From positions 24,868 through 88,867 of the forward strand of contig FNAW01000008.1 in NCBI GenBank assembly GCA_900102115.1: 64,000 nt of DNA, given 5' to 3'. A program made the position numbers and the translations under genes. The DNA comes from Blastococcus fimeti (GTDB lineage: Bacteria; Actinomycetota; Actinomycetes; Mycobacteriales; Geodermatophilaceae). Positions 32,670-41,391 of this stretch are shown here, piece after piece. A model generated the notes under the pieces. That model worked only from the letters and a program-made list of their open reading frames with translations. It was not told the DNA's origin and searched no databases. Every line of letters begins with the position of its first letter. The first letter of the stretch is position 1.

Positions 32670-33923
32670 GTGTCACCCCGCACCGTCTTCGATCCCTACC
32701 TCCGCCTGTTCGCCGTCCCCGGCTCGCGGGCCTTCGCCTTCGCCGGCTGGGTCGCCCGGCTGCCCGCCCCGATGCTGGGCCTGGGCGCCGTCCTGCTGGT
32801 GGAGGAGGCGTCCGGCAGCTACGGGTTGGCCGGCGCCGTCTCCGGCACGCTCGCGTTGAGCTTCGCGGTGGCCGGGCCGCAGTGGGCCCGGGCGATGGAC
32901 CGCCGCGGCCAGGGCGCGGTGCTGCGCCTGGCGATGGTCGCGATGGCCGTCACCGGCGTCGCCTTCGCCGTGGCCGTGCAGCTGGACGCGCCCCGGTGGA
33001 GCTGGTTCCTGCTCGCCGCGCTGACCGGGGCCTCGGCACCGAACGTCGGCTCGATGGTGCGGGCGCGGTGGTCCGCGGCGCTGGACTCCTCGGGCCGGCA
33101 GACCGCGTTCGCGTTCGAGGCGGTCGTCGACGAGGTGGTGTTCGTCCTCGGCCCGCCGCTGGTCACCCTGCTGGCGACGCTGGTCGCGCCGCCCGTCGGC
33201 TTCCTCACCGGCATCCTGCTCGGTGTCGTCGGCGGCCTGTCCCTGGCCGCGCAGCGCGACACCGAGCCGCCGCTGCACCCCCAGGAGCGCTCCGCCACCG
33301 GCCGCCGCCGGTCGGTGGTGACGCCCACCCTGCTCGTCGTCTCGCTCACCTACCTGGCGGTGGGCACGGTGTTCGGCGCCATCGACGTCGTCGTCATCGG
33401 GTTCGCCGAGGCCGAGGGCGCCAAGGCGTTCTCCGGCCTGGCGCTCGCCGTCTTCGCCGGCGGCAGCCTGGTCGCGGGGCTGGTCTACGGGCTCGCCCGG
33501 CCGGCCCGGTCGCTGGCCGCCCGGTTCGTGGGGACGGCGCTGGCGTTCGCGCTGGCCGCCCAGCTGCTGTGGGCCGTCGGCTCGCTCCCGGTGCTCGTCC
33601 TCTGCGGCTTCCTGGCCGGGCTGACCATCGCGCCGGTGCTCGTGTCGGGCACCTCGCTGGTCGAGTCGCGGGTCGGCCGGAGCGTGCTCACCGAGTCGCT
33701 GGCCTGGACGATCACCGGCCTGACGCTCGGGGTCACCGTCGGCTCCGCGCTGGCCGGAGCGGCCGTCGACTCGTGGGGAGCCCAGCAGGCGTTCGCCGTG
33801 CCGGCGTCGGCGGCCGCGGTGGCGGGCGTGCTGGCGTTGGTCGCCGCGCCGCTGCTGCGGAAGCGGGCCGGTGTGACCCCGGCGACCTCGGAGGAGCGGG
33901 TGAACACGGCGGCGCAGGGGTAG
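32670..33923 (+). CDS. MFS transporter
   Basis: 417 residues from GTG 32670. About 12 membrane helices. WARAMDRRGQG is the loop 2-3 motif of the major facilitator superfamily and TFAFEAVVDEVVFVLGPPL resembles helix 5 of the drug/sugar efflux type. The substrate is unknown. The C-terminus is short and Arg-rich. A possible -10 (TAGGCT, 32593-32598) lies upstream without a clear -35. Confidence 0.85.
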   Translation: MSPRTVFDPYLRLFAVPGSRAFAFAGWVARLPAPMLGLGAVLLVEEASGSYGLAGAVSGTLALSFAVAGPQWARAMDRRGQGAVLRLAMVAMAVTGVAFAVAVQLDAPRWSWFLLAALTGASAPNVGSMVRARWSAALDSSGRQTAFAFEAVVDEVVFVLGPPLVTLLATLVAPPVGFLTGILLGVVGGLSLAAQRDTEPPLHPQERSATGRRRSVVTPTLLVVSLTYLAVGTVFGAIDVVVIGFAEAEGAKAFSGLALAVFAGGSLVAGLVYGLARPARSLAARFVGTALAFALAAQLLWAVGSLPVLVLCGFLAGLTIAPVLVSGTSLVESRVGRSVLTESLAWTITGLTLGVTVGSALAGAAVDSWGAQQAFAVPASAAAVAGVLALVAAPLLRKRAGVTPATSEERVNTAAQG

Positions 33924-33987
33924 GCGGGGTGAGGCCCGATCGCGCACGACCCGTCGCGCGGGGGCCCATCCGTCGAGAGGACACCCT

Positions 33988-34830
33988 GTGGCTGCTGCTG
34001 TGCCCACCATCGCCCTGAACAACGGCGTCGAGATCCCCCAGCTGGGCTTCGGCGTCTACCAGGTGCCGCCGGAGGACACCGCCGACGTCGTCGGCCAGGC
34101 CCTCGAGGTCGGCTACCGGCACATCGACACCGCGGAGATGTACGGCAACGAGAAGGGCGTCGGCGAGGCCATCGCCCGCTCCGGCATCGACCGCGGCGCG
34201 ATCTTCGTGACCAGCAAGCTGAACAACGGCTTCCACCGCCGCGACGACGCCCTCCGCGCGTTCGACCAGACGCTGGCCGACCTCGGCACCGACCACCTCG
34301 ACCTGTTCCTCGTCCACTGGCCGCTGCCGGGCATCGACGTCGACTTCGTGGAGACCTGGAAGGCCATGGAGGAGATCTACGCGGGAGGCCGGGCGAAGGC
34401 CGTCGGCGTCTCTAACTTCAACGCCTCCCACCTGCGCCGGCTCTTCGCCGAGACGGAGGTGCGGCCGGCGGTGAACCAGATCGAGGTGCACCCCTACCTG
34501 GCGCAGGACGAGCTGCGGGCCTTCGACGCCGAGCACGAGATCGTGACCGAGGCGTGGTCGCCGATCGCGCAGGGCAAGGTCCTCGACGACCCGGCCATCG
34601 TCGCGATCGCCGAGCGGCTCGAGCGCACGCCCGCCCAGGTCGTGCTGCGCTGGCACGTGCAGCGCGGCGACGTCGTCTTCCCGAAGTCGACGTCCCGGAA
34701 GCGCATGGAGGAGAATTTTGCGCTGTTCGACTTCGAGCTCGGCACCTCCGACATGGCGGCGTTGACCGGCCTGGACCGCGGCGAGCGCACCGGCCCCGAT
34801 CCGGACACGTTCAACTACATCCCGGGCTGA
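33988..34830 (+). CDS. Aldo/keto reductase
   Basis: 280 residues from GTG 33988. NADPH-dependent (alpha/beta)8 barrel of the AKR5/2,5-diketo-gluconate reductase group. The catalytic tetrad is visible: Asp in HIDTAEMYGNE with its Tyr, Lys in TSKLNNG, His in FLVHWPLPG. The NADPH loop has FPKSTSRKRMEEN. It is a general carbonyl or methylglyoxal reductase in family terms. A strong stem-loop follows the gene. Confidence 0.93.
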   Translation: MAAAVPTIALNNGVEIPQLGFGVYQVPPEDTADVVGQALEVGYRHIDTAEMYGNEKGVGEAIARSGIDRGAIFVTSKLNNGFHRRDDALRAFDQTLADLGTDHLDLFLVHWPLPGIDVDFVETWKAMEEIYAGGRAKAVGVSNFNASHLRRLFAETEVRPAVNQIEVHPYLAQDELRAFDAEHEIVTEAWSPIAQGKVLDDPAIVAIAERLERTPAQVVLRWHVQRGDVVFPKSTSRKRMEENFALFDFELGTSDMAALTGLDRGERTGPDPDTFNYIPG

Positions 34831-34843
34831 ATTCCCCTGCCCA

Positions 34844-34875
34844 CGGGCCCGTCCGCCCTCCGGCGGGCGGGCCCG
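34844..34875 (+). terminator. Strong stem-loop after the aldo/keto reductase gene
   Basis: A 14-base-pair stem with one G-T pair (CGGGCCCGTCCGCC against GGCGGGCGGGCCCG) and a CTCC loop, 13 bases beyond the stop codon. There is no T-run, as is usual in actinobacteria. Confidence 0.7.
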
Positions 34876-35001
34876 CGCGCGTGTGTGGGGCCGCTGTCCC
34901 GTCGGTGACCCGGCGCGCGTGGCGCGGCGTCAGGGCATGATCGCGACCGACCCTGCGGCCCGACCGCTGGGCGAGAAGACCGGGGGACCGTCCTGCGAGC
35001 C

Positions 35002-35820
35002 GTGCGCACCGCCCGGTGGGGCCGCGTCGCCCGCCTGCTGACGACGCTGGCCGTCGTGCTGCTTGTGGGTGCCGGCGCCGTGGCCGCGAGCGAGCTGGTG
35101 CACCCGCGGAGCTTCGCGGAGGCGGTCCCGGTAGCCGAGGCCGATGCGCCGGCGGTCGCGTCGTCCGCTCCCCCGGCGCCCGTCCCCTCCGAGCCGGCGG
35201 TGGCCGTGCCCGTCCCGCCGCCGGCCTTCGACCGCGGCCTGCGGTCGATCGACGACCCGAACAGCGCCTGGGTGGTCGTGAACAAGCTGCGGCCGCTGCA
35301 GCCCCTCGGCTACGCGCCCGCCGACCTGGTCGACGTCGGCGGGGGGATGCACCTGCGGGCGGAGGCGGCGCAGGCGATCGCGGCGCTGCGGGCCGAGGCG
35401 GCGGCGGCCGGCGTCGACATCGAGGTGCAGAGCGCCTACCGCTCCTTCGAGTACCAGCAGGGGCTGTTCGGCAACGCGACGGCGCGGTTCGGCGTCGCCG
35501 GCGCGGAGCTGCGCAGCGCACGGCCCGGCTACAGCGAGCACCAGACCGGCCTGGCCGTCGACGTGGGCGGCGGGGGCTGCGACATCGAGCGCTGCTTCGG
35601 CGACACCGCGGAGGGCCGCTGGGTGGTGGCCAACGCGCACCGGTGGGGCTTCCTCGTCCGCTACCCGGCGGGTTCCGAGCCGATCACCGGGTACCAGTAC
35701 GAGCCCTGGCACCTCCGCTACGTCGGACCGGAGCTGGCGACCGAGATGCACGCGACCGGGGTGGCCACCCTGGAGGAGTTCTTCGGGCTCCCTCCTGCCC
35801 CCGGGTACGCCGCCGGCTGA
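35002..35820 (+). CDS. D-alanyl-D-alanine carboxypeptidase, M15 family (VanY-like), membrane anchored
   Basis: 272 residues from GTG 35002. One N-terminal membrane segment (LLTTLAVVLLVGAGAVAA) is followed by an Ala/Pro/Val-rich spacer of ~45 residues and the M15 zinc peptidase domain: QSAYRSFEYQQ, then SEHQTGLAVDVG with the Zn-binding His and Asp, and the distal EPWHLRYV. It trims the terminal D-Ala from peptidoglycan stem peptides outside the membrane. No vancomycin resistance genes are nearby, so it is a housekeeping enzyme. Confidence 0.92.
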   Translation: MRTARWGRVARLLTTLAVVLLVGAGAVAASELVHPRSFAEAVPVAEADAPAVASSAPPAPVPSEPAVAVPVPPPAFDRGLRSIDDPNSAWVVVNKLRPLQPLGYAPADLVDVGGGMHLRAEAAQAIAALRAEAAAAGVDIEVQSAYRSFEYQQGLFGNATARFGVAGAELRSARPGYSEHQTGLAVDVGGGGCDIERCFGDTAEGRWVVANAHRWGFLVRYPAGSEPITGYQYEPWHLRYVGPELATEMHATGVATLEEFFGLPPAPGYAAG

Positions 35821-35848
35821 GCGCTGCCCGGCACCGTCGGGAGGAGGC

Positions 35849-36658
35849 TCAGTCGGTCGTGACGAAGTCGATCAGTTCCTCGACCCGGCCGATCAGCTGC
35901 GGCTCCAGGTCGGTCCAGGTGCGCACGCGGGCCAGGATGCGCTGCGCCCAGACGTAGCCGGTGTCGTCCTCCCAGCCCAGGCGGCTGCAGACGCCGGTCT
36001 TCCAGTCCTCGCCCCGCGGCACGGTCGGCCAGGCCTTGATCCCGACGACCGAGGGCTTCACCGCCTGCCAGATGTCGATGAACGGGTGGCCGACGACGAG
36101 CGCGTGCGCGCCGGTGATCTGCTCGGCGATCCGGGACTCCTTCGAGCCCTTCACCAGGTGGTCGACGAGGACGCCGAGGCGCCGGTCGGGGGAGGGGCGG
36201 AACTCCTTCACGATCGAGGGCAGGTCGTCCACGCCGTGCAGGGGCTCGACGACGACGCCCTCGATCCGCAGGTCGTGGCCCCACACCTTCTCGACCAGCT
36301 CGGCGTCGTGCTTGCCCTCGACGTAGATGCGGCCCTGGCGGGCGACCCGGGCCCGCGCACCGGCGACGAAGGTGGAGCCGGAGGCGCTCCGCGCGGGCGC
36401 GGTCGGGGCGGCCTGCTTCGGCCGCACCAGGACGACGGGGCGCCCGTCGACCCAGAAGCCGGGGCCCAGCGGGTAGCCGCGGACGCGCCCGTGCCGGTCC
36501 TCGAGGTGGACGACGTCCTTCTCGCAGCGCACGACGGCGCCCACGAACCCCGAGCTGGGGTCCTCCACGACGAGGTCCTTCTCGGCCTCGACCGTGGGCA
36601 CGGGCTTCTTCTGCGTGCGCGGGTGGACGAGGTTGTCGTACGGCGAACGGGGAGGCAC
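35849..36658 (-). CDS. DUF3097 family protein
   Basis: 269 residues, full length for this actinobacterial family. It opens with MPPRSPYDNLVHPRTQ and has a TOPRIM-like stretch (IYVEGKHDAELVEKVWG, VEPLHGVDDLPSIV, GVLVDHLVKGSKESRI), which suggests a nucleic-acid related role. That inference rests on the EGKHD and DHL motifs. Function is not established. Confidence 0.88.
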   Translation of the reverse strand: MPPRSPYDNLVHPRTQKKPVPTVEAEKDLVVEDPSSGFVGAVVRCEKDVVHLEDRHGRVRGYPLGPGFWVDGRPVVLVRPKQAAPTAPARSASGSTFVAGARARVARQGRIYVEGKHDAELVEKVWGHDLRIEGVVVEPLHGVDDLPSIVKEFRPSPDRRLGVLVDHLVKGSKESRIAEQITGAHALVVGHPFIDIWQAVKPSVVGIKAWPTVPRGEDWKTGVCSRLGWEDDTGYVWAQRILARVRTWTDLEPQLIGRVEELIDFVTTD

Positions 36659-36994
36659 CCGTCGACGCTAGGCAGACGCGCGCGCCGACTCCGGGACGAC
36701 GCGCCGGACAGTGACGACCCGGACACGCCCGGGCGCAGCCGGTGTGACGCTGCGTGATCGAACGGACCGGCCAGTTGCGTGTCGCAACCGGCGCGCCGGC
36801 GAGCGGGACGCGCGTCGCTGAACAGGGCGGACCTCGTCGTCCTCCCGCGATCGTGACCCCGCGTCACGGCTACCGCGTGCGGGGCGCAACCCGGAGGAGC
36901 CCCAGCGGATCGCCTCCGCTCGTTTCGGGACGCGGCTCCCGGTCACCCATTCGGGTGACCGCGAACACCCTCAGCAGATGGGAGCGCATCCACG
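36659..36994. other. 336-base gene-free region with three inverted repeats
   Basis: No convincing reading frame. It holds GTTGCG-TGT-CGCAAC at 36774-36788, a CCGGCGCGCCGG palindrome just after it, and CGGTCACCC-ATTC-GGGTGACCG at 36940-36961 with perfect 9-base arms, 33 bases before the PRC-barrel gene. The region is the shared upstream region of the divergent DUF3097 and PRC-barrel genes, so the repeats are candidate operators. Confidence 0.5.
36940..36961. promoter_or_regulatory. Perfect inverted repeat upstream of the PRC-barrel/DUF2382 gene
   Basis: CGGTCACCC, four bases, GGGTGACCG. It sits between the promoter region and the ribosome-binding site (GGGAGC) of the gene. Operator or leader hairpin cannot be told apart from sequence alone. 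Confidence 0.45.
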
Positions 36995-37873
36995 ATGATC
37001 GGCACCGAGACCCTCGACCGCGTGATCGGCAAGGACGTCTACGACGAGGCGGGCCAGAAGATCGGCTCGGCCGGAGAGGTCTACCTGGACGACGAGACCG
37101 GGCAGCCCGAGTGGGTCACCGTCCGCACCGGCATGTTCGGCACCAAGGAGACCTTCGTCCCGATCCGGGACGCGGACCTCACCGACGACGGTCTGCGCGT
37201 ACCCGTGAGCAAGGACCGGGTGAAGGACGCCCCGAAGATCGACACGGACGGCCACCTGTCGCCGCAGGAGGAGCAGGAGCTCTACCGCTACTACGGCATG
37301 GGGACCGGCGGCACCGGGACGGAGACGACGGGCCGCGAGCACGTCGCCGGCACCGAGTCGACCACCGTCATGGCGATGGAGGACACCTCCGGCCGGCACA
37401 TGGCCGGCACCGGCACCGTCGGCACGGGCACCACCGACACCGACACGAACCGGCACGGGACGGTCGGCCATGACACCTCCGGCCCGACCACCGACGACGC
37501 CATGACCCGTTCCGAGGAGCGGATGACCGTCGGCACCACGACGGAGGAGACCGGGCGGGCCCGGCTGCGCAAGTACGTCGTCAGCGAGAACGTCACGCAG
37601 ACCGTCCCCGTCACGCGCGAGGAGGTCCGCGTCGAGCGCGAGCCCATCACCGACGCGAACGTCGGCAACGCGATGGACGGCCCCGCCATCAGCGAGGAGG
37701 AGCACGAGGTCACGCTGCACGCCGAGCGGGCGGTCGTGGAGAAGGAGGCCGTGCCCGTCGAGCGCGTGCGCCTGGACAAGACCACGGTCACCGAGCAGGA
37801 GCAGGTCTCGGCCGACCTGCGCAAGGAGGAGATCGAGGTCGACGGCGCCCGGGACGACGAGCGACGCAGGTGA
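36995..37873 (+). CDS. PRC-barrel and DUF2382 domain stress-type protein
   Basis: 292 residues. Residues ~5-95 form a PRC barrel (VIGKDVYDEAGQKIGSAGEVY, VTVRTGMFGTKETFVP). A Gly/Thr/His/Met-rich low-complexity middle (~100-170, repeated TGT and TDT units) links to the C-terminal DUF2382 domain with its paired strands (RLRKYVVSENVTQTVPVTRE, HAERAVVEKEAVPVERV). Such proteins are common in desiccation- and radiation-tolerant actinobacteria, with unknown biochemistry. Strong stem-loops follow. Confidence 0.88.
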   Translation: MIGTETLDRVIGKDVYDEAGQKIGSAGEVYLDDETGQPEWVTVRTGMFGTKETFVPIRDADLTDDGLRVPVSKDRVKDAPKIDTDGHLSPQEEQELYRYYGMGTGGTGTETTGREHVAGTESTTVMAMEDTSGRHMAGTGTVGTGTTDTDTNRHGTVGHDTSGPTTDDAMTRSEERMTVGTTTEETGRARLRKYVVSENVTQTVPVTREEVRVEREPITDANVGNAMDGPAISEEEHEVTLHAERAVVEKEAVPVERVRLDKTTVTEQEQVSADLRKEEIEVDGARDDERRR

Positions 37874-37905
37874 CCTCGGCCCCGCGGCTGCCGGGGCACT
37901 GAACA

Positions 37906-37948
37906 CGGCGGCCGGCCGGGCGACCTCTGATGCCCCGGCCGGTCGCCG
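37906..37948 (+). terminator. Long stem-loop after the PRC-barrel gene
   Basis: CGGCGGCCGGCCGGG pairs with CCCCGGCCGGTCGCCG around a 12-base loop, with one bulge, 33 bases after the stop codon. It is the probable terminator of the PRC-barrel gene. Confidence 0.55.
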
Positions 37949-37956
37949 GATTTCTG

Positions 37957-37972
37957 GGCCCCCTCGGGGGCC
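37957..37972 (-). terminator. Short GC stem-loop abutting the aminopeptidase stop codon
   Basis: GGCCCC, CTCG loop, GGGGCC, directly after the stop codon of the M18 gene. It is a compact terminator for that gene and could act on both strands. Confidence 0.5.
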
Positions 37973-39292
37973 TCAGTCGGCGAAGCAGGCCGCCAGCGCG
38001 CCGACCATCAGCGGCACGTCGAGCGCCGAGGCGAGTTCCCGGCACGAGTGCATGGCCAGCTGCGCCATTCCGACGTCCACCGTCGCGATGCCCAGCCGGG
38101 TCGCGGTGAGCGGGCCGATCGTGCTGCCGCACGGCAGGTCGGCGCGCATCACGAAGGACTGGGACGGCACCCCGGCCTCGGCGCAGCGCTCGCGGAACCA
38201 GCCGCCGGTCGCCGCATCGGTGGCATAGGCCTGGTTGGCGTTGAGCTTCACCACCGGCCCCCCGCCGAGCCGCGGCTGGTGAGCCGGCTCGTGCCGGTCG
38301 GACCGGGTCGGGTGCACGCCGTGCGCCATGTCGGCCGAGACCAGCACGGAGCGGGCGATCGCCCGGTGCACCGCCTCGGCGTCGCCGGGGTCGGTGCCCG
38401 TGGCCAGCCGGCGGACGACGTCCTCGAGGAAGCTGCCGCGCGCCCCGGACATCGAGCCGCTGCCGATCTCCTCGTGGTCGTTGCACACCAGCACCTGGGT
38501 GCGCTCCCCGGCCGGCGCGGCGAGCAGCGCGAGCAGCCCGGCGTGGCAGGAGGTCAGGTTGTCCAGCCGCGGGGCGGCGATCCAGGTGCCGTCGGCACCG
38601 GCGCGCGCGGCGGGCTGGGTGTCGGCCAGCACGAGGTCGTGCCCCACGACGTCGTCGGGGTCGGCGCCGGCCGCGGCCGCCACGGCCTCGACCAGGCCCG
38701 GCTCCTCGCCGAGGTCGCCGGCCCACACGGGGACCAGGTGCCGCTGCGGGTCCAGGGTCAGCCCCTCGCGGACGGAGCGGTCGAGGTGGATCGCCAGCGA
38801 GGGGAAGCGCAGCGGCGCCCCGGGCAGCCGGACCAGCGCCGTCCCTCCGCCGCGGAGCGCGAGCCGGCCGGCGACGGTCAGCTCCCGGTCCAGCCAGGTG
38901 TGCCACAGCCCGCCGCCGTAGGGCTCGACGCCGACCAGCCGGTAGCCGGCCTGCCGGACGTCGGAGTGCGGGCGGACCTTGAACGTCGGGGAGTCGGTGT
39001 GCGCGCCCACCAGCCGCATGCCGGTGTCGCCGAGGGCGCCGGTGCCCACGCGGAAGGCGATCAGGCTGCCGGAGCGGACGACGAAGTGGCGGCCTCCGGA
39101 GGTGAGGTCCCACCGGTCGGCCTCCGCCAGCTCGGTGAAGCCGGCCTCCGTGAGCCGCCGGGCCAGCTCGGCCACCGCGTGCGACGGCGACGGCGAGGCG
39201 TCGACGAATGCGCGCAGGTCGTCGCCCAGGGCGAGCTCGGAGGCGGCGAGGTCGGCGGGGGAGGAGGCGTCCGGCGTCGGCATGCCCGTCAT
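37973..39292 (-). CDS. M18 family aminopeptidase (aspartyl aminopeptidase type)
   Basis: 439 residues from ATG 39292; the frame is open further up to an ATG at 39376 inside a palindrome. M18 features: LVGAHTDSPTFKVRP (first Zn His and Asp), DNLTSCHAGL, NDHEEIGSGS (catalytic and Zn Glu), SADMAHGVHPT and the late Zn His in MRADLPCGSTIGP. It is a cytosolic tetrahedral metallopeptidase removing N-terminal acidic or neutral residues. Confidence 0.93.
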   Translation of the reverse strand: MTGMPTPDASSPADLAASELALGDDLRAFVDASPSPSHAVAELARRLTEAGFTELAEADRWDLTSGGRHFVVRSGSLIAFRVGTGALGDTGMRLVGAHTDSPTFKVRPHSDVRQAGYRLVGVEPYGGGLWHTWLDRELTVAGRLALRGGGTALVRLPGAPLRFPSLAIHLDRSVREGLTLDPQRHLVPVWAGDLGEEPGLVEAVAAAAGADPDDVVGHDLVLADTQPAARAGADGTWIAAPRLDNLTSCHAGLLALLAAPAGERTQVLVCNDHEEIGSGSMSGARGSFLEDVVRRLATGTDPGDAEAVHRAIARSVLVSADMAHGVHPTRSDRHEPAHQPRLGGGPVVKLNANQAYATDAATGGWFRERCAEAGVPSQSFVMRADLPCGSTIGPLTATRLGIATVDVGMAQLAMHSCRELASALDVPLMVGALAACFAD

Positions 39293-39359
39293 CGTGCCCG
39301 ACGCAGCAGGGCGCGGCCCGCGCCGCGGTGGGATGCTCCCGACCGTGCCCACGCCCCCC

Positions 39360-39385
39360 AGGGCAGAAATGGCCATTTCTGCCCT
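39360..39385. repeat. Perfect 26-bp palindrome over the MOSC gene start
   Basis: AGGGCAGAAATGG followed by its exact reverse complement CCATTTCTGCCCT. It covers ATG 39369 of the MOSC gene and, on the other strand, an ATG at 39376 that is in frame with the M18 gene, so both strands read ATGGCCATTTCTGCCC. The AAATGGCCATTT core is far AT-richer than the surroundings. Confidence 0.85.
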
Positions 39386-39944
39386 TCCGCACGCGTACGA
39401 CGTCGAGATCGTCGGGCTGGTGGCCTCGCCCGGGCACCGCTACGGCGGCCGGCCGGGGGACGTCGTGCCCGCCCAGGACGGCGACCGGCGAGCCGAGGTC
39501 GAGGTCCGGGCGGGGTTCGGCGTCCTCGGGGACCGGTACGCCGGCCGGCCGGCCCACCGCGACGCGCAGGTCACCGTGCTGGCCGCCGAGGCGGTGGAGG
39601 CGCTCGCCGCGGAGCTGGGCACCGGTCCGCTGGACCCGCTGCTGACGCGGCGCACCGTCGTCCTGCGCGGGGCGGAGGTCGAGGCGCTGCGGGGGCAGGA
39701 GTTCTCGCTGGACTGCGGAGCGGGCGAGGTGCGGCTGCGCGGTGGCCGCCCGGCCAACCCCTGCGCGTGGCTGGGCACGGTGCTCACCCCGGGCGCCCAC
39801 CGCGGGCTGCGCGGCCGGGCCGGGATCCGCTGCGCGGCGCTGACCGGCGGGATCCTCCGGCTGGGCCCCGCCGTCCTCCGCTCCGCCGTGCCGCTGGACC
39901 CCGCCGCGGCCGGGCGGTCGGTGCGCCCGACGCGGCCCCGCTGA
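39369..39944 (+). CDS. MOSC domain protein
   Basis: 191 residues from ATG 39369; GTG 39345 would put the palindrome inside the gene and add eight residues. The MOSC (molybdenum cofactor sulfurase C-terminal) features are VEVRAGFGVLGDRYAGRP, RDAQVTVLAAEAVEAL, and the conserved NPCAWLGTVLTPGAHRGLRGRAG (in part NPCAW and GLRGRAGIRC) with the Cys that may handle sulfur or Moco. The partner pathway is unknown, but the window holds many other Moco genes. Confidence 0.82.
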   Translation: MAISALPHAYDVEIVGLVASPGHRYGGRPGDVVPAQDGDRRAEVEVRAGFGVLGDRYAGRPAHRDAQVTVLAAEAVEALAAELGTGPLDPLLTRRTVVLRGAEVEALRGQEFSLDCGAGEVRLRGGRPANPCAWLGTVLTPGAHRGLRGRAGIRCAALTGGILRLGPAVLRSAVPLDPAAAGRSVRPTRPR

Positions 39945-39971
39945 GCGCCCGCCTCTGCCACACTCCCGGCC

Positions 39972-40637
39972 GTGCGGCTGCTCGGCGTGGGGCGGGACGC
40001 GGACGTCTTCGCCCTCGACGGGGCCCGGGTGCTGCGCCGCTACCGGGATCCGCAGCGCTCGGCCGAGCGGGAGGCGCGGGTCATGGCGCACGCCCGCGCC
40101 GCCGGTCTGCCGGTGCCCGAGGTCTTCGACGTCGACGGCGCCGACCTGGTGCTGGAGCGGATCGAGGGGCCGACGATGACCTGGGCCCTGGCACGTCGGC
40201 CGTGGACGCTCGCCGCGCAGGCGCGGGTGCTCGCCGGGCTGCACCGGGCGGTGCACGAGGTGCCGGCACCGGACTGGCTCCCCGGCGTGGGCGACGTCGG
40301 CGGCACGGAGCTGCTCCACCTGGACCTGCACCCGGAGAACGTGCTCCTCACCGCCGGGGGTCCGGTGGTCATCGACTGGACCAACGCGGCCCGGGGGCCG
40401 GCGGAGGTCGACGTCGCGGACGCCTGGCTGGTGATGAGCGTGGGCAGCGTCCCGGGCGGGCGCCTGCAGGCGGCGGTGGTGGGCGCCGCGCAGGGCACCT
40501 TCGCGCGGCTGTTCCGCCGCGCGGCCGGCCTCGACCTGGCCGCCGCCCTGCCCGCCGCTGCGGCCCGGCGGCTCGCCGATCGCAACCTGGGCGACCGCGA
40601 ACGGGCGGCCATCCGCCGTCTCGCGAACCGGGGGTGA
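39972..40637 (+). CDS. Phosphotransferase family protein (aminoglycoside/choline kinase fold)
   Basis: 221 residues from GTG 39972, short for the family. It keeps the kinase-fold essentials: LERIEGPTM hinge, the catalytic loop LHLDLHPENVLL (HxDxxxxN) and the Mg-binding IDWTNAARGP. The substrate is unknown and the short N-lobe suggests a small-molecule kinase, not a resistance enzyme. It stands between the MOSC gene and the lipoprotein gene on the same strand. Confidence 0.85.
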   Translation: MRLLGVGRDADVFALDGARVLRRYRDPQRSAEREARVMAHARAAGLPVPEVFDVDGADLVLERIEGPTMTWALARRPWTLAAQARVLAGLHRAVHEVPAPDWLPGVGDVGGTELLHLDLHPENVLLTAGGPVVIDWTNAARGPAEVDVADAWLVMSVGSVPGGRLQAAVVGAAQGTFARLFRRAAGLDLAAALPAAAARRLADRNLGDRERAAIRRLANRG

Positions 40638-40710
40638 GCGCTGCGTCACGCCTTCCTGGCAGGATCCTGGACGCCCCGGTCACCCCGGGTCCGCCCTGCC
40701 GAGGAGTCCC

Positions 40711-41382
40711 ATGCGCATCCGTTCGCTCACCGCCCCCGCCGTGCTGGTCACCGGCGCCCTCCTGCTCTCCGCGTGCGGCGGTGACAGCCCGCTGGAGGGG
40801 AAGACCGGCGCCGAGGTGGCCGAGCTGGCTGCCGATGCCCTGGTCGAGGCCGGCTCGGTCCACGTGAGCGGCGAGATGACCGACGACGGCGAGACGGGCG
40901 AGATCGACCTCCGCCTGGAGGGCGACGACGCCGCCGGCACCATCACGATGGAGGGCGCCGAGATCGAGATCATCAGCGTCGGCGGCACCGCCTACCTCCG
41001 CGGCACCTCCGACCTGGTGTCGATGCTGGGCATCCCGGCCGAGGCCGCCGACCAGATCGACGGCAAGTGGATCGAGCTCCCCGGTGACGCCTCGGAGGAC
41101 TTCGCGGACTTCTCGCTGGAGGGGATCGCCGACGAGCTGCGCTCGCCCGACGACGCCAAGGACGAGACCCGCAAGGACGAGCTGGACGGCGACGACGTCG
41201 TCATCGTCGAGCAGGAGGACGGCAAGTCGCTCGTCGTCAAGGACGACGACCCGGCCTACCCGCTGGAGATGCGTGGCGGCGGCGACTCCGAGGGCACGCT
41301 GACCTTCCGCGACCACGGCGAGAAGCAGGACATCGAGGCGCCCGACGACATCGCCGACCTCGAGAGCATCCTGGGCAGCTGA
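40711..41382 (+). CDS. Lipoprotein, LppX/LprG-like
   Basis: 223 residues. A lipoprotein signal peptide ends in LLSAC (Cys22), followed by an acidic mature part. GSVHVSGEMTDDGETGEIDLRLEGDDAAGTI (in part VHVSGEMTDDGETG) and the later VGGTAYLRG are reminiscent of the mycobacterial LppX/LprG lipid-carrier fold. It is a secreted membrane-attached protein; a lipid-binding role is inferred only from that resemblance. A strong terminator follows. Confidence 0.75.
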   Translation: MRIRSLTAPAVLVTGALLLSACGGDSPLEGKTGAEVAELAADALVEAGSVHVSGEMTDDGETGEIDLRLEGDDAAGTITMEGAEIEIISVGGTAYLRGTSDLVSMLGIPAEAADQIDGKWIELPGDASEDFADFSLEGIADELRSPDDAKDETRKDELDGDDVVIVEQEDGKSLVVKDDDPAYPLEMRGGGDSEGTLTFRDHGEKQDIEAPDDIADLESILGS

Positions 41383-41391
41383 GCTGCGCAC

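Noticed and set aside
35002..35820. Vancomycin resistance VanY
   Set aside because: No vanRS, vanHAX or related genes are nearby; an M15 D,D-carboxypeptidase alone is ordinary peptidoglycan maintenance.
39972..40637. Aminoglycoside resistance phosphotransferase
   Set aside because: Only the kinase-fold motifs match; the protein is short, with no resistance context.
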